Part shown: positions 24,161 through 36,197 of the stretch, in pieces
Layout: each line of letters opens with the position of its first letter
Numbering within the stretch: position 1 is the stretch's first letter
Notes under the pieces: model-generated
What the model was told of the DNA's origin: nothing
Database searches by the model: none
What the model saw: only the letters and a program-made list of their open reading frames with translations
Program-made: the position numbers and the translations under genes
Assembly: GCA_007026445.1 (NCBI GenBank)
Contig: VDMD01000004.1
Coordinates: 1,054,001-1,118,000 of the forward strand
Direction of reading: 5' to 3'
DNA: 64,000 nucleotides
Source: Schizophyllum amplum
Taxonomy: Eukaryota; Basidiomycota; Agaricomycetes; Agaricales; Schizophyllaceae

Positions 24161-25782
24161 CTACGGGTTTGTCATTCGCAAACCAGGAGCATCTATTGTG
24201 GGAAGGTAGTGTTTATGATTGGGGTTGTACCGCCGTAGTTCGACGCCGGACTCCTTGAAGAGTGAGGCGGAAGCGTCGTCACTGGACACGGTGAGTTATC
24301 TCGTCACTGTAAAGCATGGATTGGGCGACTTACACTTTATATGATAGGTTGTACACGACGGTCGACACACCGGTTTGTATGATTTTGACGGTGCATTTGA
24401 GGCAGGGGCATCTAATCTCGATTAAGAAATTTAGAGAAGGTGAAAGGCAGAGATGAAGACGATTTGTACGCACGTATTGCAATACAACACAGCACCATGT
24501 CCCACGCGTTCCCTTCCCGCTTCAAGCAGGGCGTTCTCCTCCGCATGCAAGCAAATACATTCCACGGACTCGATACCAGTGTTACACCGCGGACAACCAC
24601 CGGCGTTGCAATTGGTCAGGCCGCGCGGGGTGCCATTATACCTAGACGATGAGATAAGGAGATGATGAATGAGGCATTGTACTCACCCCGTGGCAAGTAT
24701 GCGATTTCCTCCTCGCGCGTCCACAAGAACGGCGCCCACGCGACGCTTCATGCAATTTGAACGGTGTGACGCAAGAGACGCGATAGTCTGTGAAGCATGA
24801 ACAAAGACTGGCGAGATCTTGATGAAGGGATCACTCGCCATGAAGTACGCATCCCACTCCGGGCGCAGATGACTTGGGTCGAGCAAGTCGAGCTTCTCAA
24901 GGTGGAAGTGGAGATCGGACACGGCGTCAAACGCATTGTCGATGTGTAGGTGGACTAGATCTCGTATTGCGTGGAGGGAGTCAGCCGCTGCCTGGCTGAT
25001 GTGGGGCGAGTCGAGAGTGGATTGGGATGCGCTATGATTGAACTGAGGGACCAGAGTTTCGACAGGGGAGTCTTCAGGATCGGACTCTGGATAACCGTGC
25101 ACCATTTGGTCGTGCTCCTGCACGAAGTCTAGGAGGGCAAGCCCAGGTGTTTTTCTGTGTATGCACTAATCAGTATCTGGGAAAGGATTCGACAGATGAA
25201 AGCAGCCACGCACGTCCGTGCCCGTCGGTAGCGTAGGAGAATAGGCGCGTCTACGCTTATGAGCATGAAGAACGGGCGTCGCATGAACGGTGCTAGCAGC
25301 GCGCGGGTCCCTAGGTCCATCGTCACGAAGTGCTCCGTCCAGTGCCGCGTAATGTGCGCTAGCATATCCGCGGGTGTAGAGAAGCGCAGGCGCTGCCGTG
25401 CCTTCACGGACGGAGGCACGGGCGACGAGAGGGGGCTGAGGTTGAGGAACGAGAGGCGCGCGGCAGCGGCGAGCTCGTACGCGGGCGTTGCGCGATCCGT
25501 GTCTGGCCCTTCGGGGGGCGCAAGGCTGAAGAAACCACGGTCATCGCCGGCGCTGACGGTGGAGACCGTGCTGACAGTGGATTCGCAGGAGCTGTTGCGC
25601 TGGTGGTGGAGGCGGGAGAGCTGGAGGAGAGTCGCGGATCAGCTGGGTCGTACTGAGACATGGACGTTGCGCACGGAGTCGTCGGATCCGGAGAGCGAGA
25701 GCGGCGTGAAGCCCTTGTCGATGAGATATTTCTGCACCGAGTCCTTTCCCGAGCAGCGCGTTCCAACGATAGCGATGAACAT
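24161..25782 (-). CDS. DCD1: Deoxycytidylate (dCMP) deaminase
   Basis: Converts dCMP to dUMP, supplying thymidylate synthesis. The N-terminal MFIAIVGTRCSGKDSV resembles a P-loop, as in yeast Dcd1. Then come STPADMLAHITRHWTEHFV, FMLISVDAPILLRYRR and the catalytic half: NCMKRRVGAVLVD, then across small introns YNGTPRGLTNC, the zinc motif HAEENALLEAG (His ligand and catalytic Glu), CPCLKC (two Cys ligands) and YNLSYKVDDASASLFKESGV. Introns lie at about 24284–24345, 24640–24690 and 25130–25210, plus one near 25640. The stop at 24161 follows HYLPTIDAPGLRM. The order and spacing of zinc ligands agree with the family, so the enzyme looks functional. Confidence 0.9.
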
Positions 25783-25935
25783 TATCAGAGACGGGAGGCT
25801 GAAGATTCGATCAAGACGCGACAATACGCCGCGCGCCACAGCCGCATTTCAACAGCATATCGATGAGCGCCCAGACGCGCTCAGCATCCATCGCATATAC
25901 GTGGGGAGAGCCAAGATACAGGTATCGGTAAAGCA

Positions 25936-27934
25936 CTACACTGAATTCACCATCTCAATGATCCAGCTCTGCAGCGCATCGTCCTTGATCTGCACGTTCT
26001 CCATCATATACTTCACCGCAGCGAACGCCCGCCGCCCCCTGGCCTCGCCCTCCCTTTCCTTGTCCGTACCCAGATCACTGACCCGCGTCAAGTCCTCGTC
26101 GTCCTCCTCCACCACTCCCGGGAAACCGAAGTGATCCTGATCCGCGTGTGGTGCGTCCTCGGACGTCTCCGTCGACGCGCGGTACAAGCACCGAATGCAT
26201 AGCAGTGCCGTCAGAGAGAGCGTCTGCGGCTCGCCCACTGGTACAGTGTACACCACCGCGGTCCGCCGTGGCGGGGGCGGCGGGCGCTGTGTCGGAACAG
26301 CAGTCGGATAGGGCGAATTGGCGGCGGGTAGGGTGATATCGTCACTTTGCGATGGGTCTTTAGCTGGGCGTTGAGAGGCGGGCAGATGCGTGAGGACGTG
26401 CGCGCGTAAGCGAGAGCGCGGGAAGGGGCCGGCTTCGCATTTCGCCCAGGAGCATGGTATCTCAACGCTTGCGTCCTCCGACTCGGGCCCCTTGAGGTGC
26501 TTCAAGATGTGCTCCTGCAATGGCGCTGCCCCTGGGAAGGCAGGCGTATCGCATTGGCCTCTATCCCACTTGCACCTGAATCTGTCCGCCGCCTCGAAAC
26601 TGGTCCGTCGCGCGATACCCGCAATGATGTAGCGGACGATGCCTCCAGTCTCCGCAACTTGGGCAGACGCTTGCGGGAAGACGGTTTGGACGTTCTTGAT
26701 GATGTCTCCGGGATTGAGCAGCGGTTGATTCTGGTACGCGGAAAACGCTGCTTTGTACAGAGTGTAGAAGTCGATCTGCGTGATCTCCCCGCCTATCTTG
26801 GGCACAAACATGATGGACATCCTACAAACAAATTAGCAGGTGGACGTAGGGGAGAAACAGAACGTCTGCGTACCACTTCTTGTTCCGCTCGGGCTCCGGC
26901 TCCGCTGCCAGAGCCTGCATCTCTTCCGCGGTCGGTTCGTGGTCGATGTTGACGGCAGCAGTGGAAGGGACGACGTGCACCGTGCCGCTCACATCGTCCG
27001 CCACAGTATCTTGTACCTGCTCGGCGAGAAGGATGTTGATCAGCACCCGCAGTATGCTAGGCATCTGCGGATGAAGCAGAAAGTGCTTGGCTAGTGTCGG
27101 CTGGGACAAGTGGGCAAAGAAGTAGTTGAGGCCAGCGTCGACAAGCTCGCTGTCCAGACGGAATAGAGGTGCATATCTAAGAGCGACAGTGAGGGCTTCG
27201 GACTCGGTGGGTATGTATTGCACGTTGCGAGGATTAGTGAAGAGCGTATTGAGCATGCGATATGCGGCTATGTGCAATGATCGTGTCGAGGTCTTGCCCA
27301 AGATGCGCATGAGGGGTTTCAAAGGACTGGGTGGAGACCATGGATTGGGTGGGAGCACAAAATCAGGTGCAACGACGTGAAAGAGCTCGACGGCGTAGGA
27401 TATGAACTCGGCGTTTTCGTCTCGTTCTGGGTCGCAGTTGTTCAGGATGTCGAGGATGAGAGGGAGGGTGGCCCTGTTGCCGATAAGCTGCGTCGGAGCG
27501 CCGTCGGTGTACGCGGCGTTGCGTAGTGCGAAAAGCGACTCGATCGCGTGCCGCCGCTTGGCAGCGACGTCTGGAGAAAGGGAGAATATGGTCGCAGGGT
27601 GCGATTCCTGCTTCGCGCACTCCACCGCGTACCATTGTGGCCATTCCATCAGCGCCTCCAGTAGCCCCGGTATGACGCTGAGCCTGAAGGTCTCGCTGTG
27701 GGAGAGCCGACAGCATCGTTCCAGCGCCCACTGAATTTCGTCGTCGATGCCTGAGCGTATAGCTAGCACCATCCGGTTGTTTGGCCAGCTCTCTCCATAC
27801 CATCGCTCGTGATCATCCGCGGTATTGGGGGGACCATTTGCATGGTGAGCCCAGATGGACAGAGTGTGAGTGAAGGGGTAGCCTTCTTGAGCTGACGCGA
27901 CGGAGCTTTGTGTTGTTGTTATGAATGCCGACAT
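25936..27934 (-). CDS. RSC9: RSC9/ARID2-type chromatin-remodelling complex subunit
   Basis: Two main exons: MSAFITTTQSSVAS (27934) down to EPERNKKW near 26875, then a roughly 50-bp intron and SIMFVPKIGGEITQIDFYTL onward. The first part is helical and Armadillo-like (WALERCCRLSHSETFRLSV, LLEALMEWPQWY, LNYFFAHLSQPTLAKHF). The second has an RFX-like winged-helix region (KNVQTVFPQASAQVAETGG), then two C2H2-like fingers: FRCKWDRGQC with HILKH, and CSWAKC with HVLTH. This arrangement matches fungal Rsc9, a DNA-binding subunit of the RSC complex that remodels promoters. A Pro-rich linker (RPPPPPRR) and an acidic stretch precede the end QSWIIEMVNSV. An ARID domain is not obvious here. Confidence 0.75.
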
Positions 27935-28228
27935 GCTTCCTCAGGCAAGAAGGGGGACGTGGAGGTGGAGGCCAGCGTCCGAAGACGGGCGCCTAAAGTA
28001 AATATAAGGAGTTGGTGGAGTTGATCAAGCTGTGAACGCGATCGGTCACATACTCCCTGTGACACCACTTCAACCGTGACAGTGCGCATGCGATGTATGT
28101 AATGACAAGTCCCTGAGTTTCTGGGCAGTCCTGCGTGTGTAATGATTTCGAATGACGTCCTCGCTAATCCATGAGAGTCCACTGCAGTCGTAAATTCGTT
28201 CGTAGGTGCACCGGAATCTCGCCGTTCT

Positions 28229-30245
28229 CTAGTCCGCCATCCACGCATTGCCAAAATGCCCGTCCTCCGGATATTTCTTCTGGTACTCAGGACTTAGGAG
28301 AAGCCGCGCCTTCGTCTGCCCTTCTTCATCCTCTCCTATGTCCGCGTCTTCAAAGTACATTCCCAGGGAGGGCACTTGGTCTATCAAGGCCTGAATGCTA
28401 GGATGCGGGTCCGCATTCACGGCGATGTTATCTTCAGCAACATCTGCAAAAATAGCAGTCAGATTGAACGGCTGGAAATGCAGTCCACATACAGCGTTGT
28501 TGGCCAAAGACATCATAGATGTTATAAAACGGTTGGTGTCTACCCCTGGGCAGTTGGTCGACCCCCATCTGCTGGATCCAAGACTCGGTGGCATCGCAGG
28601 TGCTCTACTAGTCATCAACACATCCGTTTGAGGAGAAACGATGCGCTTCGACTCACATTCCACCCAATGATAACGCCCGTATAATTATATCGCGCATGTT
28701 GGAAGATCATGCCGACAAAATACAGAACTGTTCTGTCAGAGGAAGTTCGCATCGTCACTACACTGTCTTCGTCTCGGGCTGTCCGAATTCTGTGGTCGCA
28801 CATGAGCGCGAGATGTCGATTTCGTGGCGCGGGGAGGGCAGGTGCGATGATGCCAGAGATATACGTCGCACAGTCGAACTGGATGGTGTCCGTGCCCAGT
28901 AGGAAGCCCGTCGGATCCACCATCTGCTCGGACACCAGGGTTACCACGCATTTTGTGACGTGCACAGCGGTCCGGATGAGCGAGCGAGGGGACACAGTAT
29001 CCTCGAACTCGGACGACACGATGTTCCGAGCGGAGCGCAGAATGAGTGGCGTCGCTCGGCGAGGTGCGATGAATTGTGGTATCTCATCGGGATGGACGCC
29101 TACTGCTATGCAGCGGCGTGCAACATCCTCACGTGGATCCAGAATAGCGCGTGTGTCCGACCCGAATACATCCACGAAGATGTCATCGACGGTTGGACTG
29201 GGATGAGAGACGTGTGCAATGACGCGGTAAGGAAAGTCGACAGGAGACGCCTGCAGCCCCAGCCTCGTGCCTATAGCGACGAATACGTGCACCAACGACA
29301 GTGGTATCGTCTGCCTGTGCGTCGTCAGATAGAAATGCGCAAAATGATGGTGTACTCTGCGGAAATCGGTACCTGCATCTAGCCATCAGCAATCCGTCCC
29401 CATCGTCGAAGCTCTCTAAGCTCACCATCGGCCGGACCAAAGCCCTCACTGCGCATGAAGTCACATATGCCGGTGCATATCCGAGCGACATCGCAGGCAG
29501 CATCGGCCGTGTTGAGCTCACACCCGTCAGCCTGCAGCTTGGCGCGGCAACGACTAGCCAGGTCGTCGAACATAGACTGCATCTGTTGAGAAGTCGTAAG
29601 TATAATTGACAGCCGAGCAGGTATATCGAGTTAGCTGACCTCGAGCGGCGACTTGCCACAGAAGCACGATAGCGCAGCCATCGCGTCTTCAAAGCTCACA
29701 GCAGCGGGGTCTTCCCCGAGCCTCCTCCATAGCCTGGTCGCATATGACTTGGCTATCAAGTCTAACGCGACCCCTGCCCAATACCGTCGGGGAAACGCAT
29801 GAGGAGCGACCAGCGTATTGAGGTCTTGTCCTGGCTGCTGGAACATCACCGGCAGCGGCTGAGTGCGCTCGATTTCAAGTGCGTCCCAGACGTCAAAGGA
29901 GAGCGCGACCAGCTCCTTCATGGTGTTGCACCGGTCCCCGACGCAGGACACGATACGTTCCAGGAGATGCAGTGCAGTGCAATCCAGGCGTCGCCTGGAT
30001 ATATACCTCAGGCGTGCATCCTCAGGCAGATCCTGACCTTCTGAGTCGCTGAAAGCCTGCGCGGGATGGCGATACCTCGCACGATAGTGAACATCCCAGA
30101 GCGTCGACTGGCACGCGGCTTCGCGAAGCAGAGAGTTCGCCTGAGAGCAGCGCGCAAGGGAGATGCTGCCGTCATTAGCAGCAGACACAGGAAGTTGGCT
30201 GAAGATCTGCGTGTATACGTCCAGGGGAAGTTCGGGTAGAGGCAT
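28229..30245 (-). CDS. F-box protein with SirB1-like and YccV-like domains (FBXO21 type)
   Basis: The start at ATG 30245 gives MPLPELPLDVYTQIFSQLPV, a clear F-box, followed by CQSTLWDVHYRARYRHP. The middle shows a transglutaminase-like/SirB1 region: LSCFCGKSPLEV, IPLSLVHVFVAIGTRLGLQA and PVDFPYRVIAHVSHP. The C-terminal part has the YccV/HspQ-type opening YFVGMIFQHARYNYTGVIIG and the end LGMYFEDADI through LLSPEYQKKYPED. Domain order equals human FBXO21, a substrate adaptor of SCF ubiquitin ligase. Introns lie at about 28610–28660, 29387–29440 and 29590–29638. The final two exons (28.2–28.5 kb) are in other frames and are joined by inference. Confidence 0.78.
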
Positions 30246-30488
30246 GGCCGGGCGAATGTGCAAGCTTGAGATGGGTAATGCTCACGATGACAAGGTGATG
30301 TCGATCCTCGGTAACCTCGGTCCGATTTGTAGGCGCACGGTCATATGACGATCAAGTTCCACAGGTGGATTACCTAAGCCTAGTAAAGGAAGGCTAACAG
30401 CTACGATCAACTAGCTGACATTGTCAACAGACAACAGATGCGACCAGAAAAAAATACATACATACAAGCCAGTACACAGTGCAATCCC

Positions 30489-31616
30489 TCAATCTTCCTC
30501 GTCCTCATCCGCCTGCCAGAGGGCATACATCCTTTTCCTACTAGGATCCCTCGTCTCCGGTGAGCTTGCAACGTCGAAGATGGCCTTCTTGACGCCCTTC
30601 CGTAATGCAGACTTATCGAGTTTGCCGGCGCTTGCATAATCCACACGCGAATTGTCCAAAAGCACGGGGTAATCTGAGCTTTGTGCTGAGGGTGCTTCCA
30701 GTCTCGCGCGCTTCGTTCGCGGTTGTTCTTCTTCGGATAGCGAGGACAGTAATGGTTTGAAAATAGTGGATTCCACTCGCGTATATGTCCGTGAATTGAT
30801 GGTGCCGGCGGCGAGAAGGAAGAAGGGGGAGAGGAGGATGGCGAGGGGAGCGGGTGATACGTCTTCGGACGACGCGACGGCTTTCTCGAGCTCTTCGAGG
30901 TAAATGTCACTTATATGATATGCCAGACTTGATGGGATTTTCTGGTCGGAAGGGCTAGAAGGATGGTTCAGTTTACCGCTGGAATGAGATTTGATCGCGA
31001 CACACCACAGGGGACCACCGCCAGGTCTTGTTAAAATCTCGTTGTGTTCCGAACAAACGTCTTCATCCCATCCGGTTCGGAGCAGCAGTCGGAAGGACGC
31101 ATTCACGAATCGGCGAACGAGCATATAGTACTTGTCCAATCTGACAGGGTGTACAAGTTAATTGGTGAGTCGCGCTGGTAGTGACAAATTACGCACCGTA
31201 TGCGGTCGATCCCACTCCATTCACGGCACATTGTGTCCCAGAACCCTCTCAGGAATGCCAAGGACGCGGTGGTTGTCTTGATCGTCAGCACTAGCTCTGC
31301 CAGTTCGCTGGCGAGAGCTTGTTGAACTAGCGGCTTGTCGGACATCCAAAAGCCTGCCTCTGACATAAGTGACAGCGCACAGAATTTGAGGGGGACGCAC
31401 AATAGAACAGTCCCTTCCATAACTTGTCCATCTCACTCTTGGGTAACGCATCGCGAGACGGGTCGGAGAGGAAGGCAGACAAATTTTTGACCGCCTTGTC
31501 GCGTGTCTTCTTTTCTGTAGAGGTTGTTTAACTAACAGTAGGTCCTGAGAGAGTTCCTACATACCGGTAGATGCAAGGTACTTTGCCAGAGGCAGCGCCG
31601 GCGTATCCGATGTCAT
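30489..31616 (-). CDS. RRP1: Ribosomal RNA-processing protein 1 (RRP1/NOP52)
   Basis: Nucleolar factor for 27S pre-rRNA processing and 60S assembly. The first exon, MTSDTPALPLAKYLAS from ATG 31616, splices to KAVKNLSAFLSD, then MDKLWKGLFYC, FWMSDKPLVQQALASELAEL, FLRGFWDTMCREWSGIDRIR and LDKYYMLVRRFVNASF. This is the Nop52 signature (kinase-free helical fold). Further on come HISDIYLEELEKA, LAILLSPFFLLAAGT and an ending with DPSRKRMYALWQADEDEED. Five small introns separate these. The length fits fungal Rrp1 (about 280–300 residues). It is divergent from the hydroxyisourate hydrolase gene with 166 bp between start codons. Confidence 0.86.
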
Positions 31617-31782
31617 TGCAGGGTCGCGGTGTTGTTCAAGAGAACAAAGCCCGTGATCGACGCGATCAAGAAATATGTGGCGCCAATTGATGCGTACTTA
31701 TAGGCGCCCGTCCGACGTCATCGATCGCCTCTGTACCTCGACGCGTCTCTCCCTCTCCCCAACACATACATACGCCTTTACC

Positions 31783-32323
31783 ATGGCGAAGTCCCCCATC
31801 ACCTGCCACGGTGAGCTCTGCGTGCATTGAACAAGATACTTTGCTGATCTGCGCAGTCCTCGACGCATCCCTCGGCAAGCCAGCGGAGGGCGTCGAGATC
31901 CAACTGCAGGAGTTCAAGCCCGTTCAGACGGCAGAAACTTCCTTCAAGTTCGATCCTTTGGCCAGAGGGTGAGGAGTCAGGCATGGCTGCCAGGCTACAT
32001 GTTAACATGCATTCAGGAAAACCAATACTGATGGTCGCTGCAATGACCTGCTCCCGCCCCGTGGGTCGGAGGAGGCGAAAGCCCACAACGCCGAACTCGC
32101 GCCAGGGACCTACAAGATGATCTTCAGAACCAAGGAGTACTTCGATCAGACTCAGCGCGAATCCTTCTACCCATGGGTCGAGGTAGGATGCCCTCTTGTG
32201 GCCATCATGACGATTTCTGACCATCGTCCGCAGATCAGCTTCACCATTGAGGACGCAACTCAGCACTACCACATCCCGCTACTCATCAGCCCATACAGCT
32301 ACACCACGTACCGTGGCAGCTAG
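31783..32323 (+). CDS. 5-Hydroxyisourate hydrolase (transthyretin-like)
   Basis: Hydrolyses 5-hydroxyisourate in uric-acid breakdown, usually in peroxisomes or cytosol. Four exons give about 132 residues: MAKSPITCHVLDASLGKPAE, VQLQ-like strand, TNTDGRCNDLLP, YKMIFRTKEYF, YPWVEISFTI, and HYHIPLLISPYSYTTYRGS. The C-terminal tetrapeptide YRGS is the signature that separates this enzyme from true transthyretin. The His near the N-terminus (CHVLD), the Arg in GRCND and the His in QHYHIPLL are the expected active-site residues. Introns are at 31811–31856, about 31969–32017 and 32181–32233, all GT–AG. Confidence 0.93.
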
Positions 32324-32460
32324 ATCATATGACCTCCTGTAGCCCTTGACCGATAGAACCGTAGAGGATAGAACGGGCAAGACAATCATCATTGTAACCT
32401 TGTACACGTCGCGTGCATTCCACTGTTCACCTGTATCCCCAAAGTATAGCATTGATCAAT

Positions 32461-33826
32461 CTACGCCATCAGCGCAATGTGCTTGAGCTCGCTAGAGGCA
32501 AAATCATGAGACATAATTTCCCCTCAGACATCGGATCACGTACTTCTGCACCTGCTGTCCAACCTTCATCGGAGGGTAGACAGGCTCTTCCCCCTCATAT
32601 AGACCGAGGTTCACTCGGTTGGCACGCAGGGCAAGAGCCCGATCCACCAACGTAGAGATAGGATCCAAGTGAAGTCAGACGACAAGTGCCAGAAGAACGT
32701 CGACGAGATCCTTATGAGCGGCCTTTCAGGATGGTGCTCCCGACGGTCTTGCATTGCCTGTTAGATCCTCAGCCAAGAAGTTCAGTACCAGCCGCGCCCT
32801 CACTCACCGCAAGCGTGTTGTCGTTTACGATGACTTCATGGTAGCCAGCTTTGATGAGCCCGCCGGTGATGTGCTCCAGCTGCTTGCCCGCCTGCACAAG
32901 CAAATAATTTCCTGGAGGCATCTTGACCGCAATCCGTTTGCCACTATTGCGCGCCCAGATGTTCAGGCCAGGGTATCGGGAACGTCCGTGGATGGTCAGG
33001 AAGTTCAAGTCCGTGTGGAACCCGGCCAAGATGTTGTCCTTCTTGCCGTACTTGAGGAGATCGGACGCTGTCGGTGCGAGCAGATGGGGGCTAAATGGAT
33101 GAGCGGTGATGAGGCAGTACAGGCGAAAAAGGCGCACCCATATTTACCAGCTGACCTGAATGTATCAGGAGGCAGTCCGAGACCGATGGCAGTCATCTCT
33201 GCTACGTCCTCGACTCTACAAGGGCTTCAGAGGTGTTTGGGTATATGCGGCATGGAAGCACGTACGCTTGCTTCATGGACGTGCCCCACTTGTCCATCGT
33301 CGACGGCCACTTGCTCTTCAGCGGTTCCGCCTCAGGGACAACGTTCGGCGTGTTGAGCGCGGGGAACTGCGTGTCGTACGTGGGGCGCTCGCCCATTCGC
33401 CAGAAGAAGCGGCACTTGGGATCTGGCGAGTGCGCGGTGATATCCAGCGGACGCTCCGCGGGATCCAGTCGCTCGATAATGTGCAGGCAGGGCTCGTCGA
33501 CCGCGCACTTGGGTCTCTCGGTATTCTCGAGCGTCACGCCGACCTGGTAGCCAACTTCCGGGCGTTCGTCTTTCTTAAGCGCGTCCACGGGCTGCGCGAA
33601 GTAGTCCTCCATGAGGTCGAGGAAGGCCGTGTTATCGTCCTCGGAGACGCGTCCGTCGCGTACGAGAAGCGCGCCATAGGTGATCAGGGCTTCTGCCGCC
33701 TGGATATTCTCAGCAGAGGACGCGACGAGCGTGTACGGAACGCACCTTCTTGCATTCCCTGATCGCCGCCTCGGAATCGCGCGGTCCGGCGAGGTACGCG
33801 TCGAGGTCAACGATGGGGAGTTCCAT
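32461..33826 (-). CDS. 2-oxoglutarate/Fe(II)-dependent oxygenase, isopenicillin-N-synthase-like
   Basis: Starts MELPIVDLDAYLAGPRD at 33826, the usual N-terminal strand of DIOX enzymes. The core has FFWRMGERP, GFHTDLNFLTIHGR (His and Asp iron ligands), KMPPGNYLLVQAGKQLEHIT (distal His) and KAGYHEVIVN. After a further intron comes a C-terminal part with YPPMKVGQQV and the end ELKHIALMA. Introns are at about 33750–33795, 33190–33250, 33080–33150, 32765–32815 and near 32490–32540. The substrate is unknown. Related fungal proteins are annotated as clavaminate synthase-like. Nothing nearby suggests a secondary-metabolite cluster, so a lone metabolic role is more likely. Confidence 0.8.
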
Positions 33827-34047
33827 AGCCAGATCGCCGCTCATCGTCGCGGGAGAAGTGATTGTCTTGGACAACAGATAAGGCGGCGGATGGCTGGCCT
33901 CGGAGGCGCATGCAGCTCGTGCCGTCCCCGCATGGTATCCGAGTCACGGTGACGGGAATCTGAAAGAGGAAGCGCCTGCCGTTTCCGGTTTGACCTTCGA
34001 CCACCACCACCGAGCGCCCGCCACACGCGACACAGGGGACTACAGCC

Positions 34048-34840
34048 ATGATCAAGGTATGCGCTTGGGGGTGTGGGAGAGGACACTGGCTGATGGGCGC
34101 ACAGATCTGGAGCATGAAGAAGAACGAGGACGCGGCAGCGAAGAAGAAGCCAAAGACCAGCGCCGCCCAAATCCGTGTGCAGAAGGGTGCGCTGCCCGTG
34201 CAGACGGCGCTGGCGGCGGAACTGACGTGCAATACGCAGACCTCACGGAGCTCGACTTGCCATCCACAATGAAGACCAACTTCCCCGATCCTAACGATCT
34301 CCTCAACTTCACACTTACCATCACTCCGGACGAGGGTGAGGCGCACACGACCCGTCCCAGGCCACTCTCTGACGCACGCGACAGGCATGTACAAGGGCGG
34401 CGCCTTCCAGTTCTCCTTCGCCATCAACACCAACTACCCGCACGATCCGCCCAAGGTCAAGTGCCTCCAGAAGGTATGCCACCCCACGCGACGACTGTAT
34501 TATCAAGCACTGACACTCTGCTAGATCTACCACCCCAACGTTGACCTCGAGGGCAACGTCTGCCTCAACATCCTCCGAGAAGACTGGAAACCCGTGTTGA
34601 ACCTGAACTCCGTCATGGTCGGCCTACAGTACCTCTTCCTCGAGCCGAACCCAGACGACCCTCTGAACAAAGGTGAGTTTCTGCAGGTCTCGCGACGAAG
34701 TACGGCGACTGATATGTTGATCTTCAGAGGCGGCCCAGGAGATGGTCAAGAACCGCGACACTTTTGTCGCGAACGTCAAGACGTCGATGCGTGGCGGCAG
34801 CGTCAAGGGCATCCAGTACGCCAACGTTATATCACAATGA
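34048..34840 (+). CDS. UBC12: NEDD8-conjugating enzyme E2 (UBC12)
   Basis: Transfers NEDD8/Rub1 to cullins and so activates SCF ligases; the window has two F-box proteins that would use such ligases. The nine-base first exon (MIK) splices to [15 protein letters not shown], then [72 protein letters not shown] with the active-site Cys, and [19 protein letters not shown]. The end is [12 protein letters not shown]. The N-terminal extension MIKIWS is the docking peptide for the NEDD8 E1, specific to UBC12. Five short introns, all GT–AG: near 34057–34104, 34188–34233, 34336–34384, 34474–34524 and 34671–34728. Confidence 0.94.
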
Positions 34841-35103
34841 GGATTTATACCACCACGACGGGGCTCGCCCGCCTCTAGATCATGATGTATTGTAGTCCCC
34901 TGTTCCCTAGCTCTCCCCTCGTACAATCTCATCGCACTGCATCTCCCACACTTCACGACCGGTGTGTACTGTACGCTACTAGATCGTCTGCTCATCGTAC
35001 ACATCGCTATACATGTTGCTCTATATAATACGGGGTTCGTTCCGGCATCGAGGACGGAGGTCTATAATGGAAGGCGTCTAGCGTTGCTCGATGACGAAGA
35101 TGC

Positions 35104-36197
35104 CTAGTGGAGGTTGGCCTGCTGCTCGATGATGAGCAGGGATACCAGCAGGTCGTCGAAGATGGCGTGTCCCTCTGGCGTCACTTCTAGTAGGTGCGTT
35201 TGCCTGTACCGGCTTCCTGGCAATCGTCTTGAGGGCGCTTTCCGGACCTGGGCCACCTTGATCTGTTGACGGTCCCGTACAATGTAGCCCTGTATCCCGG
35301 TGATAAGTCAGTGGGGGTCGTTATACGCGGGTGGCGATATTCTTGCTCACGGTGTAAGATCCTCGCTCGCTCAAGGACATCTTCCGCTCCCAGATGATGT
35401 CCTGCAGGTTTGGTAAGTATGTGAAGTCATGATACGCGGTGCATCGCTAGATTGTGACGCACGTCTCTGGCGAGCTGCCATCCGTACGTCTCCTGTGCGT
35501 TCGTCAGCATGCAGTCCTATAGACATGGAGTCGAATGGCGTACAGCTCGAATTTGTGTGCGCGATTTCTTGAGGGCGTCTTGTAGAAGATGATCGCGGTC
35601 GCGCATGTACACTCGCTCGTCTGGTATCTTGACTCTTGCGGGTGTCTGCCGCGCCCTGGTTGATGGATCAGCCAATGCGCAGGGAAATCACGGGAAACCA
35701 ATGTACTCGAATTCGGCGACGAAGGGTCCGTCGAGCGTACCCCCGCGTCGTATTGCTAAAGGATGTTGTCATTTATTTCGCCCCTGGACGTCGCGTGCAA
35801 AGATTACTCACTCGTCACAAGCGTCCTCGGACTGAGCACGTCCATGGATATTGATATGTGGTACAGCGGTAAGGCGCCCGTTGCATCTTCGGGCGGAGTG
35901 ACGAGCATGACATTCGGCCCAGCGGCGGAGAGCCCGTAAGTTACTGGACCTGCTGGGACAGATGCCTGATATCTATGGTTTTCAGCTCTCGTGAAGAAAG
36001 CGGGAAAGTGCGACATACGAAGGCGGGTCGGCTTCAAGAGCCCAGGCGAGCGCGACGGGGGGACGGGCGAGGGACGTAGTGGATGGGGTGGTGGAAATGG
36101 GTGATGGTGCGGTGCTTGGGTTCTGGGATGAGGAAGAACTATTGGTGTATTCGGAGGGTATTTGAGAGCCGTGGCCGTTGCTGCCAGCTGGCGCCAT
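35104..36197 (-). CDS. DUF6593-type protein B
   Basis: Paralogue of the gene at 16.2–17.5 kb. Spliced motifs are PVTYGLSAAGPNVMLVTPP, LPLYHISISMDVLSPRTLVT, then TIRRGGTLDGPFVAEFEYIG, PDERVYMRDRDHLLQDAL, DIIWERKMSLSERG and the end HLLEVTPEGHAIFDDLLVSL with LIIEQQANLH. The RRGGxxDGPxVxxFE core and the terminal LEVTPxG...D...SxLIIE pattern are the same as in copy A. The N-terminus from ATG 36197 (MAPAGSNGHG) is Ser/Thr/Pro-rich and differs from copy A. Introns are at about 35940–36010, 35760–35812, 35660–35701, 35480–35540 and others. Function is unknown. Confidence 0.66.
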
